The notes beneath the pieces were generated by a model. That model worked only from the letters and a program-made list of their open reading frames with translations. It was not told the origin of the DNA and did no database searches. A stretch of 9,018 nucleotides of DNA from contig CAMLME010000072.1 of NCBI GenBank assembly GCA_946481235.1, positions 1-9,018 on the forward strand, in the 5' to 3' direction. The translations under genes were made by a program, and so were the position numbers. The stretch comes from an uncultured Methylobacillus sp. (GTDB lineage: Bacteria; Pseudomonadota; Gammaproteobacteria; Burkholderiales; Methylophilaceae). Below are positions 1 to 6,016 of the stretch, one piece after another. Positions within the stretch are counted from its first letter, which is position 1. Each line of letters starts with the position of its first letter.

Positions 1-34
1 ACACCCCCATTCCCCAACACTCCAGGAGGTTATC

Positions 35-514
35 ATGCGGACCTATCCTGTCAGAATGGCAATACTCATTACGTCCAGCCTCGCTTGCCTAAGCGCTGTA
101 CCGGCAAGCGCAGCAGAACAGTTCGTCGACACCAAGGACGGCAAGCCGCTCAATATCAAACCTGATACCGAGCAATCCAAGAAATTCATGGCAACCGGGA
201 AGAACCCCTACATCGGCGACCAGGCCGCCATTGCCGAAGGTAAAAAACTGTACCAGCTTTATTCATGCGCGCAGTGTCACGGCGCCCAGGCGCAGGGGCA
301 GACTGCCGGCGGGTTAACCGGGGCCAAGCTCAATCACGCCAAGAGCGCGACCGATAAAGGCATGTTTGAAATCATTTGGGCCGGCACCAATGCCGGCATG
401 AGCGGCAAAGGCAAAGGCGTCATGGACCCGACCGATCCCAAGAATGGCATGTCGCCGGATGAAGTATTGAAACTGATCGCCTGGATCAGAAGCCAGGGCG
501 AAGGAGCAAAGTAA
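35..514 (+). CDS. Secreted mono-heme cytochrome c, cytochrome cL (MxaG/XoxG)-like
   Basis: Probable periplasmic electron carrier of 159 residues. Residues 1-26 form a Sec signal peptide (basic start, hydrophobic core, ASA cleavage site near 24-26). One heme-binding motif, CAQCH, lies at 78-82. The pieces GKNPYIGD, AIAEGKKLY, TDKGMFE, AGTNAGM and PDEVLKLIAWIRS follow the pattern of cytochrome cL, the acceptor for PQQ-dependent methanol dehydrogenases (MxaF or lanthanide XoxF). Met122, in the GTNAGM segment, is the likeliest distal heme ligand by comparison with that family; other methionines (110, 130, 139) cannot be excluded. An AGGAGG ribosome binding site at 24-29 fixes the ATG start. No dehydrogenase gene is visible, but only 34 bases lie upstream, so one could sit just outside. 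The heme and secretion calls are firm. The methanol dehydrogenase partnership is inference from motif resemblance, and a generic class I cytochrome c is the alternative. Confidence 0.9.
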   Translation: MRTYPVRMAILITSSLACLSAVPASAAEQFVDTKDGKPLNIKPDTEQSKKFMATGKNPYIGDQAAIAEGKKLYQLYSCAQCHGAQAQGQTAGGLTGAKLNHAKSATDKGMFEIIWAGTNAGMSGKGKGVMDPTDPKNGMSPDEVLKLIAWIRSQGEGAK

Positions 515-525
515 GCTTCGTTGCG

Positions 526-774
526 TTAACCGAAACGGATTTTCATCACCAATACCGCTCCCGCCAGCACCAGGGTGATGCAATTGGCGATGATGACTGG
601 CCAGGAGGCTATCATCATTCCATAAATCGCCCATAACGCCACCCCGCTAGTGAAGATGGCGTACATGCCGAGCGAAATATCCTTGGTATGGCGTGTACGC
701 CACACCTGCCACGCTTGCGGAATGAATGCAGTGGTTGTCAGCGTGGCAGCGATGCTGCCTATCCAATCATGCAC
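526..774 (-). CDS. SemiSWEET / PQ-loop (MtN3-like) small sugar transporter
   Basis: A small inner-membrane protein of 82 residues with three predicted membrane helices (about 4-22, 38-55 and 59-77). This is the size and shape of bacterial SemiSWEETs, which form one triple-helix bundle and dimerise into a sugar uniporter. The PQ-loop signature is present in helix 1 (FIPQ at 17-20), followed by the usual basic stretch and the TKDISLGMY segment. Trp48 and Asn64 sit where the family places substrate-pocket residues. The start is GTG at 774-772, only 3 bases past the stop of the MliC-like gene, with a weak GGAAAG site inside that gene's end, so it is probably translated by coupling. It ends 11 bases from the convergent cytochrome stop, with no convincing hairpin between. 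The family call is strong, but the sugar or other substrate cannot be read from sequence. Confidence 0.85.
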   Translation of the reverse strand: MHDWIGSIAATLTTTAFIPQAWQVWRTRHTKDISLGMYAIFTSGVALWAIYGMMIASWPVIIANCITLVLAGAVLVMKIRFG

Positions 775-777
775 GGG

Positions 778-1143
778 CTACTTTCCGGAAGACTTGCAAC
801 CGGTGTAGGCCACCGTCGGTCCATCCTTCAGCGAGGCTTCGACCCCGTTGATTTCGAGCACCGCGATACCGTTGGTGTAACGCGTGGCAGATGCCTCCTT
901 GGCCAACGCAACCTCGCGGTCGGGATAGATCAGCCAGGCGGTGTTGCCGTTATCGGCATAGCGCACATGAAAGCGCTTGCCGCCTTCGCATTGATATTCA
1001 GTTGCGTTGGCCAGGCGCTTGGGCTGGTTGGGCGATGACTTGTCGCCAAAAGGCCAGACCTTGTCCACACTCATGCTGCTGCAAGCGGACAGGGATATGC
1101 CCATCGCGGTAAACAATAAAGCAGTTACGAATTTATTTCCCAT
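778..1143 (-). CDS. MliC/PliC-like lipoprotein (lysozyme inhibitor domain)
   Basis: A lipoprotein of 121 residues. The signal sequence ends in the lipobox LSAC (18-21), so Cys21 should be lipidated; Ser22 at position +2 favours transfer to the outer membrane. After a linker, residues 50-116 match the small beta-barrel domain of membrane-bound inhibitors of c-type lysozyme: YQCEGGKRFHVRY, then a DREVAL strand, the EASATRY segment, and a closing cysteine (Cys116) that can pair with Cys52. Family members protect periplasmic peptidoglycan from host or predator lysozyme. By eye, the conserved serine is present as Ser85, but the lysine expected in the later KG(D/E)EA motif is replaced by Asn99 (NGVEA), so inhibitory activity is uncertain. 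A GAGGG site at 1150-1154 supports the start. The gene lies 23 bases after the ATPase gene and 3 bases before SemiSWEET, consistent with one operon. Confidence 0.8.
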   Translation of the reverse strand: MGNKFVTALLFTAMGISLSACSSMSVDKVWPFGDKSSPNQPKRLANATEYQCEGGKRFHVRYADNGNTAWLIYPDREVALAKEASATRYTNGIAVLEINGVEASLKDGPTVAYTGCKSSGK

Positions 1144-1166
1144 CTCTAACCCTCATCTGAAATTTA

Positions 1167-2651
1167 TTAGCGGCGTTTGCCGCCACCCAGCAGCGAACCC
1201 AATACGCCACGTATGATCTGCCGACCCAGTTCGGAACCGATGGCGCGTGCGGCATTCTTTGCTGCGGCCTCAATCACGCCTTCGCGCCTGCCGCCGCGCG
1301 GCCCCGTGGAACCGCCCAGCAACTCGCCCCAATCGAATCCCTTGCCCTGCTCCACCGGTGTCTCTGTTGCCGACTCGGCTGCCCGGCTCTTGAGGGTTTC
1401 GTAGGCTGACTCGCGATCCACCTGTTTTTCGTAATGCCCGTACAGCACGGAACTTCGTATCGTCTGCTGCCGTTCGTCATCCGTCGCCGACCCGAGGCGG
1501 CTGCCCGGCGGACAGATGAATGCACGCTCCACTGGATGCGGCCGACCTTTTTCATCCAATAGCGACACCAGTGCCTCGCCCACGCCCAATTCGGTTATCG
1601 CAGCCTCCACATCGACTTCAGGATTCGGCCGGAAAGTTTCAGCCGCGGATTTGACCGCCTTCTGGTCGCGCGGCGTAAATGCGCGCAAAGCGTGCTGCAC
1701 GCGGTTACCCAGTTGACCCAGCACCACATCGGGAATATCCAGCGGATTCTGGCTGACGAAATAGACGCCCACGCCCTTGGAGCGAATCAAACGCACGACC
1801 TGCTCGATTTTGGAAAGCAACGCGGAAGGTGCATCATTGAAAAGCAAATGCGCCTCGTCGAAGAAGAATACCAGCTTGGGCTTGTCGAGGTCCCCGACTT
1901 CCGGCAGGTTCTCGAACAGTTCGGCCAAGAGCCACAGCAGCAACGTGGCATAAGCACGCGGCGAATTGTATAGCGTATCGGCCGCCAGGATATTGATGAC
2001 GCCCCGTCCTTTTTCGTCCGTCTGCATCAGATCGTCGAGGTTCAGCATCGGCTCGCCGAACAACTGGTCGCCGCCTTCATGTTCCAGTTGCAGCAGGCCG
2101 CGCTGGATCGCGCCGACGCTGGCGGTCGAGATGTTGCCGTACTCGGCAGTGAATTGCGATGAATTTTCGGCCGCATGCTGCAGGATCGCGCGCAGGTCTT
2201 TAAGGTCGAGCAACAACATGCCGTTGTCGTCGGCAATCTTGAACACTGCCGTCAGCACGCCCGCCTGGGTCTCGTTCAAATTCAGCATGCGCGACAGCAG
2301 CAACGGTCCCATGTCCGACACGGTCGCGCGCACTGGATGGCCCTTCTTGCCAAATACGTCCCAGAATACGACCGGCGCAGCGCCATAGGCAAAGCCGTCA
2401 ATATCCAGCTCAGCCACACGCGCTTCCACCTTGGCATTGCCGCCCCCCGCCTGGCTCATGCCGGAAAGGTCGCCCTTCACGTCGGCCATGAATACCGGCA
2501 CGCCAATGCGAGAAAACTGTTCGGCCAGTGCTTGCAGGGTGACAGTCTTGCCTGTTCCGGTCGCGCCGGCGATCAGGCCGTGGCGGTTGGCCATGCGCGG
2601 CAACAGGTGTAGAGAATGTTTGCTTTTGGCGATCAATAAGGGTTCGGTCAT
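1167..2651 (-). CDS. HerA-like ATPase, DUF853/YjgR family
   Basis: A cytoplasmic P-loop ATPase of 494 residues, close to E. coli YjgR (about 500). The Walker A motif GATGTGKT is at 29-36, followed by the family's ADVKGDLSG segment (56-64). The Walker B motif is LVFFFDEAH (260-268, with Asp265 and Glu266). A polar sensor-like VSQNP lies at 299-303, and an arginine-rich stretch at 316-330 ([16 protein letters not shown]) may hold the arginine finger. The C-terminus from about 425 is low complexity, ending in a glycine- and arginine-rich tail ([11 protein letters not shown]). HerA-type ATPases are hexameric DNA translocases, but the DUF853 branch has no established role that I know of. No nuclease or defence effector lies beside it, which argues against a HerA-NurA or anti-phage pair. 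The ATG at 2651 has an AGGAAAG site at 2656-2662. It lies 54 bases after the DUF302 gene, with no terminator seen. Confidence 0.92.
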   Translation of the reverse strand: MTEPLLIAKSKHSLHLLPRMANRHGLIAGATGTGKTVTLQALAEQFSRIGVPVFMADVKGDLSGMSQAGGGNAKVEARVAELDIDGFAYGAAPVVFWDVFGKKGHPVRATVSDMGPLLLSRMLNLNETQAGVLTAVFKIADDNGMLLLDLKDLRAILQHAAENSSQFTAEYGNISTASVGAIQRGLLQLEHEGGDQLFGEPMLNLDDLMQTDEKGRGVINILAADTLYNSPRAYATLLLWLLAELFENLPEVGDLDKPKLVFFFDEAHLLFNDAPSALLSKIEQVVRLIRSKGVGVYFVSQNPLDIPDVVLGQLGNRVQHALRAFTPRDQKAVKSAAETFRPNPEVDVEAAITELGVGEALVSLLDEKGRPHPVERAFICPPGSRLGSATDDERQQTIRSSVLYGHYEKQVDRESAYETLKSRAAESATETPVEQGKGFDWGELLGGSTGPRGGRREGVIEAAAKNAARAIGSELGRQIIRGVLGSLLGGGKRR

Positions 2652-2705
2652 GAGACTTTCCTGATGTGCGACGTGCGGTATGGTACCTGCGATGCAGGCG
2701 GCGAG

Positions 2706-3197
2706 CTAGATATCTCCCTTGCGCGCCATGTCCATCATCCAGATCAGCGTGTCCTCGATTTCCTTCGCGGCGTCGCGCGCTTGCTGGTTGACCTCTCCAA
2801 GGTGCCGTAGGGCGTATGTGGGACGATCGAGTGCCATGTAAAGCGCACCCTGCTTCTCGTAAATCGCGATGCGGCATGGGGCAAAAGCAGCAAACTCCGG
2901 ATAATCCCGCAGCACTTCGGCGCCTATGCTCAAACTGCAATAGGTCCGCACTTCAAGTATGCCCTGGAGCTCCTGCCCGCGCTGCCTGATGTGCTCGCCA
3001 ATCGGGAACACGGCGGGGCTGACGAAATTCTTGCCTCCCGCAGCCACCTTGAGGCTGGTGACGACATCGTCATAAGTCACGCCGGGCTCAACCTTGACAA
3101 TATAGAGGGCTGAATCGGGATTGACCGGCGGCATGGGGCTGGCAACGGCACATGAAACCAGGAAAACTCCAGCGATGAAAGTGCATAAACGCTGCAT
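2706..3197 (-). CDS. Secreted DUF302-domain protein
   Basis: A protein of 163 residues from the ATG at 3197. The reading frame stays open upstream to 3287, but that extension would overlap the divergent FNT gene and bury the signal peptide. The chosen start has an AAGGAA site a few bases ahead and opens directly into a basic, hydrophobic export signal. The signal could end in a lipobox (LVSC, 13-16, giving a lipoprotein at Cys16) or at the AVAS region near 17-20; sequence alone does not decide. Residues about 45-126 fit the DUF302 fold: a TYDDVVTSLK helix, the GAEVLRDYPEFAAFAPCRIA segment at 92-111, and a short closing strand with ALDRP. Cys87 and Cys108 could form a disulfide in the periplasm. 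DUF302 proteins have no settled function. The gene probably leads the minus-strand operon. Confidence 0.82.
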   Translation of the reverse strand: MQRLCTFIAGVFLVSCAVASPMPPVNPDSALYIVKVEPGVTYDDVVTSLKVAAGGKNFVSPAVFPIGEHIRQRGQELQGILEVRTYCSLSIGAEVLRDYPEFAAFAPCRIAIYEKQGALYMALDRPTYALRHLGEVNQQARDAAKEIEDTLIWMMDMARKGDI

Positions 3198-3227
3198 GTT
3201 CAATTCCTTACAAACCCATAATCCGAA

Positions 3228-3233
3228 TATAAT
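3228..3233 (+). promoter_or_regulatory. Putative -10 box of the FNT gene promoter
   Basis: A perfect TATAAT lies 33 bases ahead of the preferred FNT start at 3267, in the 69-base region between two divergent genes. Transcription would begin near 3240. That leaves about 27 bases of leader before 3267 but only about 6 before the alternative ATG at 3246, which favours 3267. The -35 region is poor: TTCCTT at 3204-3209 with 18-base spacing, or TTACAA at 3208-3213 with 14. The promoter may therefore need an activator. The assignment is pattern-based only. Confidence 0.5.
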
Positions 3234-3266
3234 ACGCGCCCTCGAATGATCACGGATACGCAACAC

Positions 3267-4154
3267 ATGTCTGACGACACCCAACAAGGCTCTATTGACG
3301 CCTACACCCCCGCCGAGATGGCATACCGGGTGGAAACCGTAGGCACCTACAAAGCCAGCATGAGCATCTATCGCATGCTGGTACTCGGCATACTTGCCGG
3401 CACCTTCATTTCTCTAGGCGCGATGAATTATCTCACCGGTATGGCGCAGGGACTGCCGAAACTGGTCGGATCGATATTGTTCTGCCTCGGTCTGATCCTG
3501 TGCATCGTCGGCGGTGCCGAGCTGTTCACCAGCAACAACCTGATCGCCATGGCCTGGGCGCAAGGCAAGGTACGGACACGCGCCGTCGTGCGCAACTGGT
3601 TCTGGATCTATTTCGCCAACCTGATCGGCTGCCTGGGCACCGTAGCCCTGGCTTACGCCTCCGGCATTCTGCATACCGTAGATCTTGCTTTTGGCGCACA
3701 GGCACTCAAACTTGCCGTCACCAAGACCAGCCTTCCGTTCAATGAAATCTTCTTCAAGGGCATCCTGTGCAATGTGCTGGTCTGCCTCGGCGTCTGGCTG
3801 TGCTATGCAGCGCGCAGCGTCACCGATCGCATCATGAGCCTCATCCTGCCGATCTCGGCCTTCGTCAACATGGGCTTCGAGCACTGCATCGCCAACATGT
3901 TCTTCATTCCGCTCGGTTTCCTTGCTGCACAGGATCCGGCCGTGGTCGCCGCTTCGCATATCGCTCCCGAAGCGCTGGCGCATCTGAACGCATCCGGTTT
4001 CCTCAATAACATCGTCGCCGCCACCCTGGGCAACATCGTCGGCGGCTCGGTATTCGTGGCCGGCATGTATTACCTGGTTTACATGCGCGGCGATCACCGC
4101 ATGCGCGGCGTCGCCATCATGACCGGCTTCGGCGAAAACGCCAAGAAGGACTAA
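3267..4154 (+). CDS. Formate/nitrite transporter (FNT) family channel
   Basis: An inner-membrane anion channel of 295 residues from the ATG at 3267; an in-frame ATG at 3246 would add seven residues but has no ribosome binding site. FNT proteins are pentamers that pass small monovalent anions (formate, nitrite, hydrosulfide) with protons. Family marks are clear. DAYTPAEMAYRVE (11-23) is the amphipathic N-terminal helix. GGAELFTSNNLIAMAWAQGK (82-101) and FKGILCNVLVCLGVW (163-177) are the two inverted half-helix regions. GFEHCIANMFFIPLG (203-217) carries the pore histidine His206, equivalent to FocA His209. Six membrane helices fit the hydrophobic profile. Substrate is not readable from sequence. 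It is divergent from the DUF302 gene and convergent with cysB (14 bases between stops), so it is not in the cys operon, although proximity to sulfur genes makes a sulfur anion as reasonable as nitrite or formate. Confidence 0.92.
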   Translation: MSDDTQQGSIDAYTPAEMAYRVETVGTYKASMSIYRMLVLGILAGTFISLGAMNYLTGMAQGLPKLVGSILFCLGLILCIVGGAELFTSNNLIAMAWAQGKVRTRAVVRNWFWIYFANLIGCLGTVALAYASGILHTVDLAFGAQALKLAVTKTSLPFNEIFFKGILCNVLVCLGVWLCYAARSVTDRIMSLILPISAFVNMGFEHCIANMFFIPLGFLAAQDPAVVAASHIAPEALAHLNASGFLNNIVAATLGNIVGGSVFVAGMYYLVYMRGDHRMRGVAIMTGFGENAKKD

Positions 4155-4168
4155 CCGGCCGCAGACTG

Positions 4169-5095
4169 CTAGGAAGAATGCTTCAAAGCCGCATCCACCG
4201 CCTTGCGGTCGAGGTGCGGCGCCAGCATCTGGATAAAGCCGTACATATAGCCGCGCAAATAGGAATCGCGGCGGATACCAATATATGTGGTGCTGGGCGG
4301 GAACAGATGGCTGGCATCGAGCATTTCCAGCCCGACGTCGCGGTCAGGATCGTAGGCCATTTTCGCCAGCAAGCCGATACCGAGTCCAAGCGTGACATAG
4401 GTCTTGATCACGTCGGCGTCGATAGCGGTCAGGACGAAATTGGGATGCAGGCCCTTTTCGGCAAAGGTTCGCGTCATCAGCGACCCGCCTGTAAAGGCGA
4501 AGTCATAGGTCACCACCGGATAGCGCGCGATTTTTTCCAGCGTCAGCGGGGCGTCCTTGAGCAGCGGATGCCCTTTTGGCACGACCACACAGCGGTTCCA
4601 CTGATAACACGGCAGGCAAACAAGCTCGGGATAATCGGTAATCGCCTCGGTTGCGATACCGATATCGGCCTCGGCGGCCACAACTTGTTCGGCCACTTGC
4701 GAAGGGCTGCCCTGGTGGATGGTCAGCCGTACGCCGGGATATTTTTCGATGAAGCCGGTCACGGCCGGCGGCAATCGGTATCGCGCCTGCGTATGCGTCG
4801 TGGCGATGGTCAGGCTGCCGCTATCGTCGTGAGTGAACTCCTCGCCGACGCGCTTGATGTTCTCCATCTCGCGCAGCACCTGCTCGGCGCGCTCGAGGAT
4901 GATGCGGCCAGGTTCGGTCACTCCGATCAGCCGTTTGCCGTTGCGCTTGAAAATCTGGAGATCGAGCTCTTCTTCAAGCAACTGGATCTGCTTGCTGACA
5001 CCCGGCTGGGAGGTGTGCAAAGCTTCCGCCGCCAGGGAAACATTGAGTCCCTGGCGCGCCACTTCACGGATATATCGGAGCTGATGAAGTTTCAT
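4169..5095 (-). CDS. cysB: CysB-type LysR transcriptional regulator
   Basis: A LysR-family activator of 308 residues (enterobacterial CysB has about 324). The N-terminal winged helix-turn-helix spans about 1-60, with the recognition region around SLAAEALHTSQPGVSKQIQ (20-38). A linker helix follows, then the two-lobed effector domain from about 92. Ligand-site residues that I recall from the Klebsiella CysB structure fall at the same numbers here: Thr100, Thr102 and Gln103 (in TTHTQARY), Thr149, Trp166 and Thr202 (in AFTGGS). CysB activates sulfate-assimilation genes when sulfur is limiting, with N-acetylserine or O-acetylserine as inducer and sulfide or thiosulfate as antagonists in enterics. 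The ATG at 5095 has an AGAGGT site at 5104-5109. It is divergent from the TSUP-cysI-cysH unit, the classic position for a regulator that controls its neighbour and itself. Confidence 0.95.
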   Translation of the reverse strand: MKLHQLRYIREVARQGLNVSLAAEALHTSQPGVSKQIQLLEEELDLQIFKRNGKRLIGVTEPGRIILERAEQVLREMENIKRVGEEFTHDDSGSLTIATTHTQARYRLPPAVTGFIEKYPGVRLTIHQGSPSQVAEQVVAAEADIGIATEAITDYPELVCLPCYQWNRCVVVPKGHPLLKDAPLTLEKIARYPVVTYDFAFTGGSLMTRTFAEKGLHPNFVLTAIDADVIKTYVTLGLGIGLLAKMAYDPDRDVGLEMLDASHLFPPSTTYIGIRRDSYLRGYMYGFIQMLAPHLDRKAVDAALKHSS

Positions 5096-5126
5096 GCTGA
5101 CGCACCTCTATATAACCAAAGTTGAG

Positions 5127-5149
5127 TATTCATAGAATAACATATTATT
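5127..5149. promoter_or_regulatory. Overlapping dyads, candidate CysB/LysR-type operator
   Basis: Two inverted repeats overlap in the AT-rich cysB/TSUP intergenic region. The first is TATTC-ATA-GAATA at 5127-5139, a perfect five-base dyad that exactly fits the LysR-type T-N11-A box. The second is AATAA-CATA-TTATT at 5136-5149, also with perfect five-base arms. Their centres fall roughly 49 and 39 bases before the transcription start implied by the putative promoter, where LysR-type activators touch polymerase. They are also 30-55 bases before the cysB start, suiting autorepression. The repeats are seen directly; binding by CysB is inference. Confidence 0.55.
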
Positions 5150-5166
5150 TTGTTGATATATTTTCC

Positions 5167-5175
5167 TGCTATAGT
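5167..5175 (+). promoter_or_regulatory. Putative extended -10 promoter of the TSUP-cysI-DUF934-cysH operon
   Basis: TGCTATAGT at 5167-5175 fits an extended -10 element (TG-N-TATAAT with one mismatch) about 35 bases ahead of the GTG start at 5210. No good -35 hexamer lies at normal spacing. TTGATA at 5153-5158 is too close (11 bases), which fits an activator-dependent promoter with the candidate CysB dyads just upstream. The start of transcription would be near 5182. This is pattern-based only. Confidence 0.4.
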
Positions 5176-5209
5176 GCTTGCTCCCGTTTAGTTATCTGGA
5201 TTTTTTCGC

Positions 5210-5992
5210 GTGGACTTCGGTTTTATCATTTCCGGTTTCCTGGTTGGCCTGCTGGTCGGCGTTACAGGCGTGGGTGGCGGTTCGCTAATGACGCCGCTGC
5301 TGGTATTCCTCTTCGGTTTCAAACCCGTAGTGGCCGTCGGCACCGACCTGCTGTTCGCCGCCATCACCAAAACCGGCGGCGTGTTCGTCCATCACGGCAA
5401 CCACAAATCCGTGGAATGGCGCATTGTCGGCCTGCTGGCGGCAGGCAGCCTGCCGGCCTCGGTCGTGACCTTGTTCGTGCTCAACCATTTCGCCAGGATC
5501 GGCAAAGAAATCACCCATGTGATAACTTTCTCGCTCGGCATCGCACTGATTTTGACAGCGCTCGCGCTGATATTTCGTGCCCAGTTGCAGAAAGCCGGAA
5601 AATCCAGCGAAGAGCATGTCCCCGGACGATTTCATCATCTGCAAGCCCCGGCCACAGTGGCAACCGGCCTGGTGCTCGGCTCACTGGTGACACTGTCATC
5701 CGTTGGGGCAGGTGCTCTCGGCACCGTTGCCCTGCTTTTTCTGTACCCGAGACTTTCCACTCTGAAAGTCGTCGGCACCGACCTGGCCCATGCCATTCCA
5801 TTAACGGCGCTTGCCGGCTTTGGGCACTGGCAGCTCGGCCACGTCGACTTTACGCTGCTCGGCAGCCTGCTGGTGGGATCCCTGCCCGGTATCTGGATAG
5901 GCAGCCACCTGAGCGCAAAAATTCCCGAGAAGGTCTTGCGCCCGGTTCTGGCCGGCGTGCTGATGCTGATCGGTTTCAAATTTGTTCTGTAA
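5210..5992 (+). CDS. TSUP (TauE/SafE, DUF81) family sulfur-anion permease
   Basis: An inner-membrane protein of 260 residues with about eight hydrophobic helices, from the TauE/SafE (TSUP) family. The internal duplication is visible. GVTGVGGGSLMTP (17-29), VAVGTDLLFA (41-50) and AAGSLPASVV (77-86) in the first half recur as TLSSVGAGALGT (161-172), KVVGTDLAHA (186-195) and LVGSLPGIWIG (221-231) in the second. Members move sulfite, sulfoacetate, taurine-derived or related anions. In Corynebacterium glutamicum the TSUP protein CysZ in the cys cluster takes up sulfate, so uptake is as plausible as sulfite export for this operon-leading copy. Translation starts at GTG 5210, with only a weak GGA at 5197-5199 as ribosome site. 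It lies 24 bases before cysI and divergent from cysB. Substrate and direction are inference. Confidence 0.88.
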   Translation: MDFGFIISGFLVGLLVGVTGVGGGSLMTPLLVFLFGFKPVVAVGTDLLFAAITKTGGVFVHHGNHKSVEWRIVGLLAAGSLPASVVTLFVLNHFARIGKEITHVITFSLGIALILTALALIFRAQLQKAGKSSEEHVPGRFHHLQAPATVATGLVLGSLVTLSSVGAGALGTVALLFLYPRLSTLKVVGTDLAHAIPLTALAGFGHWQLGHVDFTLLGSLLVGSLPGIWIGSHLSAKIPEKVLRPVLAGVLMLIGFKFVL

Positions 5993-6016
5993 CGGTTTTT
6001 ACTAAGCACTCATACC

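Noticed and set aside
500..540. Possible bidirectional terminator between the converging cytochrome and SemiSWEET genes
   Set aside because: Only weak pairings (CGAAG/CTTCG with a 12-base loop, CCG-AAA-CGG) are present, with no good T tract. Not convincing.
1167..2651. HerA-like ATPase as part of an anti-phage defence system
   Set aside because: No NurA, SIR2, DUF4297 or other effector gene is adjacent, and the sequence fits the housekeeping-like DUF853/YjgR branch.
2686..2698. Small hairpin CCTGC-GAT-GCAGG between the DUF302 and ATPase genes
   Set aside because: The stem is only five pairs and no T run follows on the minus strand, so it does not qualify as an intrinsic terminator.
3198..3287. 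N-terminal extension of the DUF302 protein to position 3287
   Set aside because: It would overlap the divergent FNT start and put 30 residues before an otherwise perfect signal peptide with its own AAGGAA site.
3414..4097. Minus-strand open frame (227 codons) opposite the FNT gene
   Set aside because: Composition is unlike a folded protein family, it sits wholly inside the FNT gene, and the sense strand has clear FNT signatures.
4178..5125. Plus-strand open frame (315 codons) opposite cysB
   Set aside because: It mirrors cysB almost exactly and shows no motif of its own; cysB is supported by ligand-site residues and a ribosome site.
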